Positions 45,224-57,250 of a stretch of DNA of 64,000 nucleotides are shown in pieces. Below the pieces are notes generated by a model that saw only the letters and a list, made by a program, of their open reading frames with translations, did no database searches and was not told the DNA's origin. Position 1 is the stretch's first letter, and each line of letters opens with the position of its first letter. A program made the position numbers and the translations under genes. This stretch comes from Symbiodinium natans (Eukaryota > Sar > Dinophyceae > Suessiales > Symbiodiniaceae), in NCBI GenBank assembly GCA_905221605.1, contig CAJNDS010002231.1:451001-515000 (forward strand), written 5' to 3'.

Positions 45224-46066
45224 CTAGATCCAAGAGTCACCTAGGAATAAAAAAGGTGCCAGAATGAGGGACGAACTTAAACTTTAAGAAAAAGGGAATA
45301 CGGCCGCAAAGTGTTTTCTGCCACTTGCCCCGCTTGCCCCACTTGGTCTTGTCCCCTGGTGGAAAACGACATTTGCCCCACTTGCCCCACTTGCCCCTCG
45401 CCCCTGTGTGGGCCGCGAAGCGATGTCTGCCCACTTGCCCCGCTTGCCCCGCTTGCCCCACTTGCCCCACTTGCCCCACTTGCCCCTCTTGCCCCTCTTG
45501 CCCCTCTTGCCTCACTTGCCTCACTTGCCCTTGCATACCTTCCCCCCCACTCCCCAAACAAGTCTGCCTCAAAGACAGCCCGGACTAGGCAAACTTGTGG
45601 TAGGGGCAAGCACGGGTTCTGTGGATGCCACTTGCCCCACCGGCCCCACTTGTTCCCGTGCCCTGCAATCTTCCCCCAAGTGGCGCAAGCGGTGCAGGCT
45701 TTTTGACTTTTTTTGACTTTGAGACGCAGCCAGCTTCGGGGTACAGCTAACTTTGCGTGCGCTACACCTGTGAGATAGGTCGGCTCCTCTGAGGAGCAAT
45801 GTACACAGAAACAGCCCGCAAGCCCAGTGACTGTAAGCGGTGCAGGCGGGGCATTACAGGGGCAAGCACCGACTCGTGGATGCCACTTGCGGGGCAAGTG
45901 GGGGCAAGTGGGGCAATATGAATTAGCTCTTCCGGCCCACCAAGTGGGGTGAGTGCGGCAATATCACTGAGCGCTTCCGGAAAAGCAAGTGGAGCAAGTG
46001 GGGCAACGACAGTCAGTGGCCACCGTGGGCGCCCGCAGTGGAATAAGGGCCTATTCTGGGTCCTAG
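45224..46066. mobile_element. Family D element split by a 780-bp minisatellite block
   Basis: Left part CTAGATCCAAGAGTCACCTA to AAAAAAGGTGCC (45224-45262). Right part GGAATAAGGGCCTATTCTGG plus GTCCTAG (46040-46066). Together they make a normal D element. Confidence 0.78.
45311..45535. repeat. 9-bp minisatellite CTTGCCCCA
   Basis: About 20 units of CTTGCCCCA/CTTGCCCCT in three clusters. The opposite orientation, GCAAGTGGGG, appears at 45885-45915 and 45985-46005, so the block has inverted ends. Frames give only GQVGQV or CPTCPT repeats. Confidence 0.93.
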
Positions 46067-47498
46067 GAGTGAAGGTCACGTGCCCCTAAGTGTGCAGAGT
46101 TAGGGTTTAGGGCTTAGGGCTTAGGGTTTAGGGATTCTTCTGGAGGTTAAAGGGTTTGGGAGAAGCTTGTGTATAAGCATCTGTTTTTCTGGCACCTGGA
46201 CTGAAGGCAAGCCAACTCCCATGCTAAGCCCCAAACCCTAAGTTCCAAGTTTAGACACATCAGGCGCAAGGTGTGACTCATTCTTGCTTCCAGCGTGTCG
46301 AGCTTGTGCCAAGCCTGCACTACACAATCAAAAGGTTTAGGGTTTTAGGGATTAAGGTAACCCTAAACCCTAAACCCTAAACCCCAAACCCTGAACCCTG
46401 AACCCTGAACCCTAAACCCCGTCCTGGACCGCCCCCTTGCCCAGCCCGAAACTCGATGCCCTAAACCGTGTAGGGTCAGAGAGTTACGATTGAGGTTCGT
46501 CCGTAACAAGGCATACCTCTCCACCCTCGCCCCCGGAAATGTCGAGAGCCAGGCTCTATATCCAAGCAGCAGGGGAAGCTCCGACTATACTTCCAGCTGG
46601 CACGTAGACAACTTCCTAAACCCTAAACCCCGAACCCCAAACCCTAAACCATAATTTCAAACCCTAAACCCCAAGCCCTAATTTCCAACCCTAATTAAAC
46701 CCCAAACCCTAAACCCCAAACCCCAAACCTAAAACCGCACACAGCTCTCACAGCTCACGCCTCAGGGTAAAGGTCCCGAAGCTGCCAAAGTTGATCGTGG
46801 ACCCGTCCTCAGAGTTCGAATTCTTGAGGCTTCTGGGTGAGGAAGTAGGGTTTGGGGTTTGGGGTTTGGGGTTTAGGGTTTGGGGTTTAGGGTTTAGGGC
46901 GTTTAGGGTTGAGGGCACCAGAAACCCTAAGCCCTAACAAGCCCCATACCCATGCAGACATGTGAATACCGGGATCCAGTTGCGGGGCCGTAGGAACCTG
47001 TAGGGTTTAGGGTTTAGGGTTTAATTAGGGTTTAGGGTTCAGAGTTTCCCTAAACCCTATGACTGACGAGAGATGACTGACCTCATACCAGGTCAGGCTT
47101 ACTAACCCTCTTTTGCAGCAGTCCTACTTACCCTACACCCTAAAACCCTAAAGCCTAAACCTAGAGTCATCGCAGTCAAAGAAGAGGATCTTCAGTGCGG
47201 GGTTCAAGTGTTTAAGGTTTGTGCTGGATGAGGGTACCTAGAGCCCCAGGGCTCTTTCGTTTTAGGTGTTTGTGGAAGTTTGTGGGCCTCATTCTGGGTT
47301 CTTGGGAGGCTACACGTACGCAGCTACAAGTTGCGAAACGGGTCCTCCGAACCCGGGAGTTCACGTAGCCCCCAAATAGTAGGATTCCCTTGTAATTCAT
47401 AAGGTCCCCCAAGAAGGCACCCCTAATGTCGGAAACCACCACATTATTCTGAACACACCTATCACCAAGGCTTTGATGCCCTTGCAACCCCAAACCCT

Positions 47499-47631
47499 GC
47501 TTGGAGGTTCATGGTACCTAGCAACTAATTAGAACTGTACTTATAACTGTACTTCTCCCATATTAGGGCACTTCAGGGGCTTACAAGTGGGTTTTAAGTA
47601 CAGTTATAATTAGGTACTTCGCCTCCAAGTA
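47499..47631. mobile_element. Family A element, copy 5
   Basis: GCTTGGAGGTTCATGGTACC at the left. The right TIR has lost about 6 bp (GGTACTTCGCCTCCAAGTAC). Confidence 0.82.
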
Positions 47632-47879
47632 CACCCAGCCCCCTAAGCCCGAAACTCCGAACCCCAAACGCCGGCCCTGACCTTTTGTTTAATACGCCCT
47701 CTTGGGGAAGGGGCTTGGCCTAAGCCTAAGCAAAGGAACTCGCAATGACTAAGGCGCAGCAAAGAGCCCAACCCTTCACCCCTTGGGGGATCCCACAGCA
47801 TGTTAGGGTTCTGGGGCTTGCAAGGGGCTTCCAGTCACAAGCTACCAAAAAAACAAACCAAATCTGGACTTGGCCCAAA

Positions 47880-47988
47880 CCTTAAGGACCAAAATGAACC
47901 CTAAAATTTGGGTTAAATTCCCTTACTACTATCATTCCCATTAAGGAATGTGAACCAAAAACCCTTTTAGGGTTTATTTCGTCCTCAG
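47880..47988. mobile_element. Family F element, copy
   Basis: CCTTAAGGACCAAAATGAAC at the left, AGGGTTTATTTCGTCCTCAG at the right. Confidence 0.8.
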
Positions 47989-48056
47989 GGAACGAAGGCA
48001 CACCGTCGGTCTTGGAGATTCAGCGGATTGAGGAACTCAGGCCGGCAGAATGGGGC

Positions 48057-48155
48057 CTAAACCCTAACCCTAAACCCTAAGTCCTAAACCCTAAACCCTA
48101 AACCCGAAACCCTAAACCCTAAACCCCAAACCCTACGCTCCTAAACCCTAAACGT
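48057..48155 (-). repeat. Degenerate telomeric array
   Basis: CCCTAAA with CCCGAAA, CCCCAAA and CCTAAGT variants. Confidence 0.92.
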
Positions 48156-48540
48156 CCCAGGGGCGTGGAACTTGTTCTTCAAGGTGTAGGAGAAGTAGGA
48201 ATCCTGGTCCGCAGAGGGGTTCCTTGGCTGGGCTGTTGGGCATGAATTAGGGTTTCTGCTTTAGGGTTTAGGGGATTTCTTGGCTGGGCTGTTGGGGCTT
48301 GTAGGGCGTTGACCTTCAGAACCCAAACGGTTTGGGTTCCGAACCTACTTTTTCCTGTAGGTTATGTTAACCTAGTCTTGTTGTGGGTGACGAATATGGC
48401 AACCACTTGTAGGATTCTTATAGGTATCCTAGACGAAACAAGTAGGCTTTCGGTTCTCTCGGTCTTGCGAGTCTTGTGTTCCAACTCGATGCTGGTTGTC
48501 ATTTGGGCCCCTAAGGCTACGGAAGCCTGGTGCCTTTGAG

Positions 48541-48605
48541 GAATCATGGGGATTATAGAGTAACGAAATATGACCCCAATTTTAGGGTTCATTTGGTCCT
48601 TAAGG
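48541..48605. mobile_element. Half of a family F element, reverse
   Basis: GGGGATTATAGAGTAACGAA then AATTTTAGGGTTCATTTGG and TCCTTAAGG. The other half is missing. Confidence 0.7.
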
Positions 48606-48916
48606 TAAGCCCTAAGAACACGACTATGTGAGAAAAAAGCCGGTTCCTGCGTTTGTCAACTTCAACCCGTTTTCACCTGACCTGGACTGGACTTCTTGTA
48701 GCTCTAGACCCTGAACTCCAGAGGGGTTGGTAGCATTTGGGGCGCGTGGGAATGTCTTGGTTGCTTTGCTACCCCAAACGCAACTAGCGCCCCCAGAGAA
48801 CCCCCTCCAGCCCGAAACACATTTCTGAAAGCTCAAACTCTGGAGGGTCAAGCGGCAGAAACACTCCGCACCTGTCGTAAAGGGCCCTGTCTGCTCTCAG
48901 GATGTCATTTGGTATC

Positions 48917-48978
48917 TACGCGCGTGCGTGCATGAATGTCTCTGCGCGCGTGCGCGCGTTTGCGTGCGCAAGCGCGGG
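48917..48978. repeat. Alternating purine-pyrimidine GC-rich tract
   Basis: CGCGCGTGCGTGCATGAATG and TGCGCGCGTGCGCGCGTTTG. Alternation of this kind can adopt Z-form. Confidence 0.7.
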
Positions 48979-50115
48979 GCGGGGGTGGGGGGTATTGGTG
49001 TGGGTGGTCTCGCTGTCATAGGGGTCCTTGAAGCCTATCACCCCTGAACCCTTAATTTGTTGATTCCAGACTCACAGCATCATTTGCTTCTCCGCATGAA
49101 CCCTAAACCCTAAACCCCAAACCCTTTTGCCACTGGACTGAAGGCAAGCCAGCTTCCCATGCACCGCCGCAAACTCCCAAGCAACTGCTCAGCGCTGGAC
49201 ACGTAGCAGCCACTCACTCGGAACAATATCAAACAGGAGTAGAAGTTGAAACGCTGTGTACACTGACCTTGTCGGAACCAGTCGCTCTCCAAGCTGACCG
49301 GGGGGACCCTAAGCCCTAAACCCTAAGCCCTAAACCCTGTTTCAGTTGTTTTTTCCCCACCTGCCTAGTGGACTGGAGTCCGCTCTGGGCTTCAGCGCTT
49401 CGACTCTCGCACTCTTTAGGAGTTAAGGGTTTGTGGTCCAGTAACTCTTGCTGCTTGAGGTCTTGGATGCGGGTCGGGTACATACCCTACATCCTAAACC
49501 CTAAACCCCCAAACCCTGGGATAAGGTTTGGTTCCAAGCTTCAACTTCTTGTTCATGACACTGCCGGGCTCATTGCCCTTACCATGGTCGCAGCACGAGG
49601 AGCACATGCCCGGGCAGTGGCCTTTCGAATACCAGTACCTGAGATTCAGGACCCCCCAAAAACCCAAGACCGGACTCGGGTCGAGAGTCTCGGGTTTTAG
49701 GGCGAGTCGGCCCCTGAACCAGTTTACGGTAGCTACCTACAAAAAGCCAGCTTTTGCTTTCGAAGGTACCCCCTACAAGCTTTAAACCAACACGTAGAGT
49801 TCAGGGCTTGGGGACGGCTGTATGACGTCGGCCTCGGTCTAACAGGGGCGCATTTCTCATTCCGTACAGCACGTTTTTAGGGACTCTAGGCCAATGATTT
49901 TTTATTGTTCAATGTTTATATGGGGGTTTAGGGCAGTGCTGGACCATTTTGCCAGTAGCAACGGCCATACGAGAGTCCCCTGCCAGTAAGGCTGGTTCGT
50001 TTTGTTGTAGATTGCGGGTGGCATGTGTTCTATAAGCCTCGCTCCACAAACGAAGTGCCTTCGCGAGGCTTGTGTGAGTTCGTCCGCGCGCCACGGTATG
50101 ATGCTGATTTCATGT

Positions 50116-50220
50116 AGGACCAAATGAACCCTAAAATTGGGGGCATATTCCCTTACTACTAATTCCCATTAATTAAGGTATGTGAACCATAAACCCTTTT
50201 CGGGTTCATTTCGTCCCCCT
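50116..50220. mobile_element. Family F element, copy
   Basis: AGGACCAAATGAACCCTAAA at the left, TTCGGGTTCATTTCGTCCCC at the right. Confidence 0.82.
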
Positions 50221-50511
50221 GGCGCCCGCAAAACTCCCAAGCCCAAATAGGAACAAAGCTCGGAAAAACTCCTCTGAAGGATTTATAGGGTTTTTGGGCT
50301 ACCAGAGGCTGACATACAGGGGCACAAACGGGGCCAGGTACCCTCTATTCTCAATAGAGCCACTTGAATGAAGGCCCCTTGCTTGCTAGCAACAACCAGG
50401 AAGTCAACCCAAACACCCTAAACCCTAAACCCTAAACCCCAAAAACACTTACCAGCTCTCATTTTGGAATTAGGGAATGAGATACCTGACAGCCCCACTG
50501 AAAGTAGACCC

Positions 50512-50575
50512 CAAACCCTAAACCCTAAACCCTAAACCCTAAACCCTAAACCCTAAACCCTAAACCCTAAACCCT
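50512..50575 (-). repeat. Interstitial telomeric array, 9 units
   Basis: Perfect CCCTAAA units. Confidence 0.97.
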
Positions 50576-51271
50576 ACTGTTCAACGGATTATGCAGGAAA
50601 CCTCACCTCATTCGCTAAGAACTCCTAGGTAAAGCCCATTCGCCGTGGCCGCCGGCCTGTGCCGAAAGCACCCGAGACGAAGCCAAGTGCCAACCCTAAA
50701 CCCTGAAAGGGTTCAGGGTTCAGGGTTTGGGGTTTGGGGTTTAGGGTTTGGGGTTTTGCACTAAACCCTAAACCCTGAACCCCAAACCCTAGGTTCTAGG
50801 GTTGTTTAGGGGCCCTGACAGCCTGAAGGGTTAGAGGCGCGGTGCTCAATGAACTGGGTTTCTTCGTTGTACTTCCACGCACCGATCTGTCCGGTGGCAT
50901 ACTTTGTGAACCTCAGGGAATTTATTGGGTGTTGAATATTTCTGTTTTTTGTTTGTTATCCTCATCATTAATATGACTACCTATGATTGTTACTTATTAT
51001 TATTAGTAGTAAGTATTAATCTTGGTATTGTTATTGTGAAATATTATTAGTATGATTATTATTATTTTTTGTGGTATGAGTTTTTTGTTTTTTGGGTGGC
51101 GGGGGTGGGGGGGGGGGGGTTGAGAGACTACCTACTGGCTCCTAGAAGGGAATGAAGGCATGTCATACCCTGCATCATCGCTTAAAGGGACAAAGTTATA
51201 TGTAGGGGAAGTCGGGCGCCCAACTCCCTCATTCCCTTTCTAATAGCCAGTAAGTTCAGGTGCCTTAAGGG

Positions 51272-51331
51272 GTTAAACCCTAAACCCTAAACCCTAAACC
51301 CTAAACCCTAAACCCTAAACCCTAAACCCTA
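51272..51331 (-). repeat. Interstitial telomeric array, 8-9 units
   Basis: Perfect CCCTAAA units. Confidence 0.97.
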
Positions 51332-51388
51332 AGTTTCTTAGGGGGCGTTCCGCTGAGGCCTCTCAGGGTTCGTTTGGGGTTCAGGGCT

Positions 51389-51490
51389 GGGATGCTCCCC
51401 TTTTTTTCCGGCAGTCCTTAATAGGGACTATCAGAGAGGGGGTACCAGAATCTCCATTAAGGGCTGTTCGTATAAGGGGGAACATACCTG
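51389..51490. mobile_element. Family B element, copy
   Basis: GGGATGCTCCCCTTTTTTTC plus AGTCCTTAATAGG at the left, TTAAGGGCTGTTCGTATAAG at the right. Confidence 0.75.
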
Positions 51491-51579
51491 AAGTTTGAGG
51501 GTTCAGGGGTCAGTTTGGGGATTGGTCTGAGATGAGGCTCCAGGTTGAAACCCCTGCTTTTGTTTTTTGGGGGTGGGGC

Positions 51580-51724
51580 TAGGGTTTAGGATTTAGGGTT
51601 TAGGGTTTAGGGTTTAGGGTTTAGGGTTTAGGGTTTAGGGTTTAGGGTTTAGGGTTTAGGGTTTAGGGTTTAGGGTTTAGGGTTTAGGGTTTAGGGTTTA
51701 GGGTTTAGGGTTTAGGGTTTAGGG
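51580..51724 (+). repeat. Longest interstitial telomeric array, about 20 units
   Basis: TTTAGGG with a single ATTTAGG near the start. Confidence 0.97.
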
Positions 51725-52132
51725 CGGGGGAGAGTGGGGACGTACCTGTCTTCGGCACGAAAGCTACGACCAAGGGTCTGGACTACATAGAATATAGGCG
51801 TCGGCACCCCCGCCAAGTCGTGTTGAAAGCACTTTGTGGGCTTGGGTCTGAATGAAGAATTTTCTGAGAGCCCAACCCTAGACCCGTAAACGAAAACTAC
51901 CATGTGCTTAACAACGGCTGAGGGTTCAGGGGTTTAGGGTTTAGGGTCCAGGGCTGAGACGGGTGTTCGGGGTTTATAGTTTCGGCTTTTTTTTGGAATC
52001 TCTTCGCAGCCCTGAATCACAAACCGCAAGCCCCAAGCTCAACAATCCCTCCTCGACAAAGATCGGAAGGAGAGTCGAAGCCGTGGAGGCCAGTCGATGC
52101 TTTGGAAGGTTATCTACTACCCAGCTCTGGAG

Positions 52133-52233
52133 TAGACCCTGAAAAAAAGGTACATACTTTCTAGGTATAAGTAGCTATCTAAGGACCCCAGAACCAAAAA
52201 AAAGGTATTCAAGTATACTACTCCAAAACCCAG
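52133..52233. mobile_element. Family E element, copy 3
   Basis: CTCTGGAGTAGACCCTGAAA at the left, GTATACTACTCCAAAAC at the right, CCCAG on both flanks. Confidence 0.78.
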
Positions 52234-52504
52234 ACTATTTGCTTAAGAACCACCCCGAAGATGTCGGATTCTTCCTGACAATCTGGGGATTATGATTCTT
52301 TGTTTTTGGGCGAGTCAACCACAGCCCTCCTCCTGGACGAATGGTCCAGGAAACCCTAGAAGCTGCCCCTTCAAAAGACAACCCTAAACCTTAAACCCTA
52401 AACCCGAAACCCTAAACCCTAAACCCTTCAAAAGAAACAAAAGGACGGGAAGCATAGGCCCGTAGGCGTAGCAGAGCACGTGCATGCCATCCGCATCGCC
52501 TTAC

Positions 52505-52640
52505 TTCTCCAATAACCAAGCCCCCAAAACCCAAAACCCAAAACAACCCTAAGCCCTAAACCCTGAGCCCGAAACTCTAAACCCCAAACCCTAAACCATA
52601 TTAAATAAGAAAACCCAAAAAGTTTAAAGTTCAGCTGTTG
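52505..52640. mobile_element. Element family I, split by telomere-like sequence
   Basis: TTCTCCAATAACCAAG at the left and AACCCAAAAAGTTTAAAGTT at the right match 54116-54200. About 75 bp of CCCAAAA/CCCTAAA sequence lies between. Confidence 0.6.
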
Positions 52641-53230
52641 GAGAGGTCAGTCGCCCTTGGGCGCGGTCCAGCTGGGATCGGTGAGGTGCTCCATGCCAGG
52701 GTAACCTGGGCTTCGTTTGGGGTTTAGAGGGTTGAGAGGGTTTAAGGGTTTAGGGTTTGGGGATTGGGTTTAGGGCTTATAGGGTTTATAGGGTTTATGG
52801 GGGTTAGGGTTTATAGGGTTTATGGGGTTTAGGGATAGGGTTTAGGGCCCTCAGGTTTTAAGGGTTTAGGGTTTGCAGGCTCTTTTTGTGTTATGGGGGT
52901 TATAGGGTTTATAGGGTTTAAAGTTCTTGTAAAGTTTTACAGTGTTGTTTGTAAGGCTTCTTACAGTTCTTCTAGCAGACCACCGGACTTGTAACGGATG
53001 CCCTTTGAAGGCATTTTTAGAGACCTTTGGCAGGACTGCTGCTATAGTGGAGCACGGTTTAGGGTTTAGGGTTTAGGGTTTTGGTCAGAATGCCTGCCGA
53101 TCGCTACTTCGCAAGAAACAAGGAAGGTGGGGGGGCTTAGGGTTTAGGGTTTAGGGCTCTCCCAGGCATGCCAGGACCGGCATAACAGTAGCCACCAACT
53201 TGTGGCAGACGAACCTTATACATGAGTAAC

Positions 53231-53439
53231 TTGGGATGTTCCCCCTTATACAAACTAGACCCAAGAGTAACCTAGGATAGAAAGGGTACCCTTTTCTGGT
53301 TAAAAGGGGCTCATAAGGGAACCTACACCCAAGAAAGGGAATAATTGCCTACCTGGGTCCTAGCTCACAGTCCTTAACAGGGATGTTAATACCCCTCGTA
53401 TAATCCCTATTATGGACTGTTAGTAAAAGGGTAAACATC
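53231..53439. mobile_element. Family B element, interrupted by a family D element
   Basis: TTGGGATGTTCCCCCTTATA at the left, CACAGTCCTTAACAGGGATG and GGACTGTTAGTAAAAGGG at the right. The D element at 53255-53363 lies between the outer arm and the rest. Confidence 0.82.
53255..53363. mobile_element. Family D element (nested)
   Basis: CTAGACCCAAGAGTAACCTA at the left, GCCTACCTGGGTCCTAG at the right. Confidence 0.82.
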
Positions 53440-54286
53440 GCGCTATCCAGGTAGCCCATGGATGCATCAACCTCTGAAGGTGGAACATACGTGCAGGCTG
53501 TGTCCTTCTTTCCCCACACTTCGGTAACGTTCAGTTCCTGCAAGGTGCCGAGCGACTTTTGGTGTTTGTTTGGGGTTTTGGGGTTTGGGCTCATCATATT
53601 TTCGAGACTTGGTAGCCAAGCAGGATTTTTCTTTAGGGATACCCTTTGTGGTGTTGGTTGCTTTTATATTATATAACAGAAAAAGGGCAGAAAGGTACCA
53701 CTCAGCTACCAAGTCCAAGGTTAGCCTACTGTTGAGTTGCATGGAAGTTCTTTTTGTTTCCGTCAAAAACGGGGACGAATAAGCGGGGCAGAATCCCCCC
53801 TATAGGGGCCCACCCTACCCCATTAAAAGGATCCTTGTGCTTATGTGGGTTTTGTGCCCGAACCCACCACTAAAGCCTGCGCAGCAACCCTTTGAAGGTC
53901 AGCCCTCTTCCTCGCGGTGCCATATTCAAGTATCCAACAACCTTTCGTGGTGCACCTAGTTCATTAGCCCAACTATCCAAGGAACAGAGGGTTTTGGAGT
54001 TTAGGTTTAGGGCAAGGGTTTAGGGTTTAGGGGATTGGGACAAGTCCTTGTGCGGTTTCAGGTCCTTTCCTTGACGCTCTCTACACACGAGAAGCTATTT
54101 CCTGAACCCTAAACTTACTTCTCCAATAACCAAGGGGAAAAAAGGTTAAACTTTCAGATTCCTACTAAATAAGGAAGCCCAAAAAGTTTAAAGTTCAACT
54201 AAAGGCGAAGTAAGTAAAACCCCAGTGCCCATTATTGAAAAATAGCGTCTACAAATGAGATCCAAAAACTGCTATTATATTAAGAA

Positions 54287-54309
54287 CCCCCCCCCCAAAA
54301 AAAAAAAAA
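54287..54309. repeat. C(n)A(n) junction
   Basis: Ten C followed by 13 A. Confidence 0.9.
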
Positions 54310-54421
54310 GCAGAAAAATGATAATCCCTATATTGCCCTTATAAGGAAGAATATATATATATATGAGAGAGAAACCTTTCGGGTCTATTTGGCTTCTTTC
54401 TTGTTTTTTATTATCTATTGA

Positions 54422-55990
54422 GAATTTAAATAATTCAAAGAATTCAAAGAATTCAAAGAACTCAAAGAATTCAAATATTTGAATTCTTAACCCCATTTGA
54501 ATTATTTAAATAGTAGTCCAGAATTCAAAGAATTCAAAGAATTCAAATATTTGAATTCTTAACCCCATTTGAATTATTTAAATAGGGGTCCAGAATTCAA
54601 AGAATTGAAAGAATTCAAATATTTGAATTCTGAACCCCATTTGAATTATTTAAATAGGGGTTCAGAATTCAAATAATTCAAAGAATTCAAATCAATTAAA
54701 GAAAAATGGGAAACAACCCTATTTAAATAATTCAAAGAATTCAAAGAATTCAAAGAATTCAAATATTTGAATTCTGAAGCCCATTTGAATTATTTAAATA
54801 GGGGTCCAGAATTCAAAGAATTCAAAGAATTCAAATATTTGAATTCTGAACCCCATTTGAATTATTTAAATAGGGGTTCAGAATTCAAAGAATTCAAAGA
54901 ATTCAAATATTTGAATTCTTTAAATTATTTGAACTCTTTGAATTCTTTGAATTATTCAAATGGTGGTTCTTTGGTCGGGGTCCCAGATATGATTTGAATT
55001 CTGTAGCCGATTTGAATTATTTAAATAGGGGTTCAGAATTCAAAGAATTCAAAGAATTCAAATATTTGAATTCTGAACCCCATTTGAATTCTTTAAACAA
55101 GGGTTCAGAATTCAAATAATTCAAAGAATTCAAATCGATTAAAGAAAAATGGGAGGCAACCCTATTTAAATAATTCAAAGAATTCAAAGAATTCAAAGAA
55201 TTCAAATATTTGAATTCTGAACCCCATTTGAATTATTTAAATAGGGGTCCAGAATTCAAAGAATTCAAAGAATTCAAATATTTGAATTCTGAACCCCATT
55301 TGAATTATTTAAACAGGAATTCAAAGATTTCAAAGAATTCAAATATTTGAATTCTTTGAATTATTTGAATTCTTTGAATTCTTTGAATTATTCAAATGGT
55401 GGTTCTGTGGTCGGGATCCCAGATATGATTTGAATTCTGAAGCCGATTTGAATTATTTAAATAGGGGTTCAGAATTCAAAGAATTCAAAGAATTCAAATA
55501 TTTGAATTCTGAACCCCATTTGAATTATTGAAATAGGGGTTCAGAATTCAAAGAATTCAAAGAATTCAAATATTTGAATTCTGAACCCCATTTGAACTAT
55601 TTAAATAGGGGTTCAGAATTCAAAGAATTCAAAGAATTCAAATATTTGAATTCTTTGAATTATTTGAATTATTTGAATTCTTTGAATTATTCAAATGGTG
55701 GTTCTTTGGTCGGGATCCTAGATATGATTTGAATTCTGAAGCCGATTTGAATTATTTAAATAGGGGTCCAGAATTCAAAGAATTCAAATATTTGAATTCT
55801 GAACCCCATTTGAATTATTTAAATAGGGGTTCAGAATTCAAATAATTCAAAGAATTTAAATGAGTCGATTTCAATTCTTTGAATTATTTGAATTCTTTGA
55901 ATTCTTTGAATTATTCAAATGGTGATTCTTCCTCTCGGGACGGTGGATGTGATTTGAATTCTGAGACCCCATTTGAATTATTTAAATAGG
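54422..55990. repeat. Palindromic satellite based on AATTCAAAG / CTTTGAATT
   Basis: About 1.57 kb. AATTCAAAGAATTCAAATAT meets its complement at AAATATTTGAATT centres, alternating with CCCCATTTGAATTATTTAAA. A higher-order unit ends with GGTGGTTCTTTGGTCGGG or variants at about 54962, 55400, 55695 and 55920. No genes. Confidence 0.96.
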
Positions 55991-56430
55991 GCGGCAGAGG
56001 GTAGGACAACATTTGTGGGTCAAAATTTGCCGGGATCCCCTTGGCGCCCTGCAAAAGTCCTGCAAATACCACACAAAACGGCAGAGGGTAGGAACAACAT
56101 TTGTGGGTCAAAATTTGCCGGGATCCCCTTGGCGCCCCGCAAAAGTCCTGCAAATACCACACAAAACGGCAGAGGGTAGGAACAACATTTGTGGGTCAAA
56201 ATTTGCCGGGATCCCCTTGGCGCCCTGCAAAAGTCCTGCAAATACCACACAAAACGGCAGAGGATAGGAACAACATTTGTGGGTCAAAATTTGCCGGGAT
56301 CTCCTTGGCTCCGTGCACAAGTCCTGCAAACACCACACAAACCGGGAAAAGGTAGGAACAACATTTGCCGGTCAAAACTTGCCGAGATCCCCTTGGCACC
56401 CTGGGACAGTCCTGCAAATACCACACAAAA
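55991..56430. repeat. 88-bp tandem repeat, five units
   Basis: Units begin at 55991, 56079, 56167, 56255 and 56343 with CGGCAGAGGGTAGGAACAAC (the first lacks one A). The first three are nearly identical; the last two diverge. 88 is not a multiple of three, so every frame shifts between units and the frames crossing it are not genes. Confidence 0.95.
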
Positions 56431-56439
56431 CGAACAACT

Positions 56440-56580
56440 TTGCGCCACCCCCCTCCCCCTCCCCTCCTCTCCCTCCTTCCTCCCCCTCTCCCCTTCCCCT
56501 CCCCCCTCCCCCCCCACGCACACACACAGGCGGTTAACAAATCCATTCCTCCCCCCCCCTTTCTTTTCCTTTCCCTTCCC
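56440..56580. repeat. C/T-rich tract
   Basis: CCCCTCCCCTCCTCTCCCTC-type sequence, a polypyrimidine tract. Confidence 0.85.
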
Positions 56581-57250
56581 ATAATAATAGACTTATAAGG
56601 AAGCAAAGTGCATACAATTCGTTCATTTAATTTATAATTTTCATATTCATGCACGAAATGCACATTATAAAGCCATTCGAAATATTTAAGAATTTACACA
56701 ATGTAATCCTCCTATTGTCTCCAGATTTCATCCTCAATCTGAAGGGATTAAAGGAGGGACCCTTATAAGGGACCTTGGCCGTTATTTGGGGTCATTTCGG
56801 TGCTACTCAAACCTAACCCTTAAACCCTACACCCCAAACAGAGAGCCCAGTATCCCAGGATTCACAGGGGGGTTTAAGGTTTAGGGTTTCGGTTTAAAAG
56901 GGAACCGAGCCGTCCAACAAAGGAAACAAGGGCGTAACAGCTTGGAGTGTCGAGATGTTCGGGGGCCGACGAAAACCTAAAAAACTTGTAACTTCTAGGT
57001 CCCTGGAGAGGTCAACAGGATACATAGACAAAGTGTATATAGGCCGGGGGCAGGGGGTAGTACTTTCGGGAATGAAGGTTAGGGCTCACGGTGCAGGATT
57101 CAGAGTTGAGAGAGTATAGGCTTTCAGGATGTGGTTTAGAGGGTTGCCCTAGACCCGCAATCTTAAGAACATTGAAATTATAAAAGTCAAAAGTAATGAA
57201 AGTAAACATTCGATAATGAAACTCAGTAATGGGAAATCCAGGATCCATTT
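56580..57250. other. Mostly unique sequence
   Basis: Contains the remnant of a family D element at about 56895-56940 (AAGGAAACAAGGGCGTAAC) and a few CCCTAAA-like units. No gene seen. Confidence 0.5.

Noticed and set aside
45277-45897. 206-residue minus-strand frame with GASGAS and WGKW motifs
   Set aside because: It spans the CTTGCCCCA minisatellite; three overlapping frames of similar length exist on both strands.
49526-49660. Cys-rich minus-strand stretch (YWYSKGHCPGMCSSCCDHG)
   Set aside because: It looks coding-like and sits behind a possible CTCAG acceptor, but it is short, with no matching donor and no recognised family.
56196-56663. 155-residue minus-strand frame and its relatives
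   Set aside because: They read through the 88-bp tandem repeat and the C/T tract; the repeat length is not a multiple of three.
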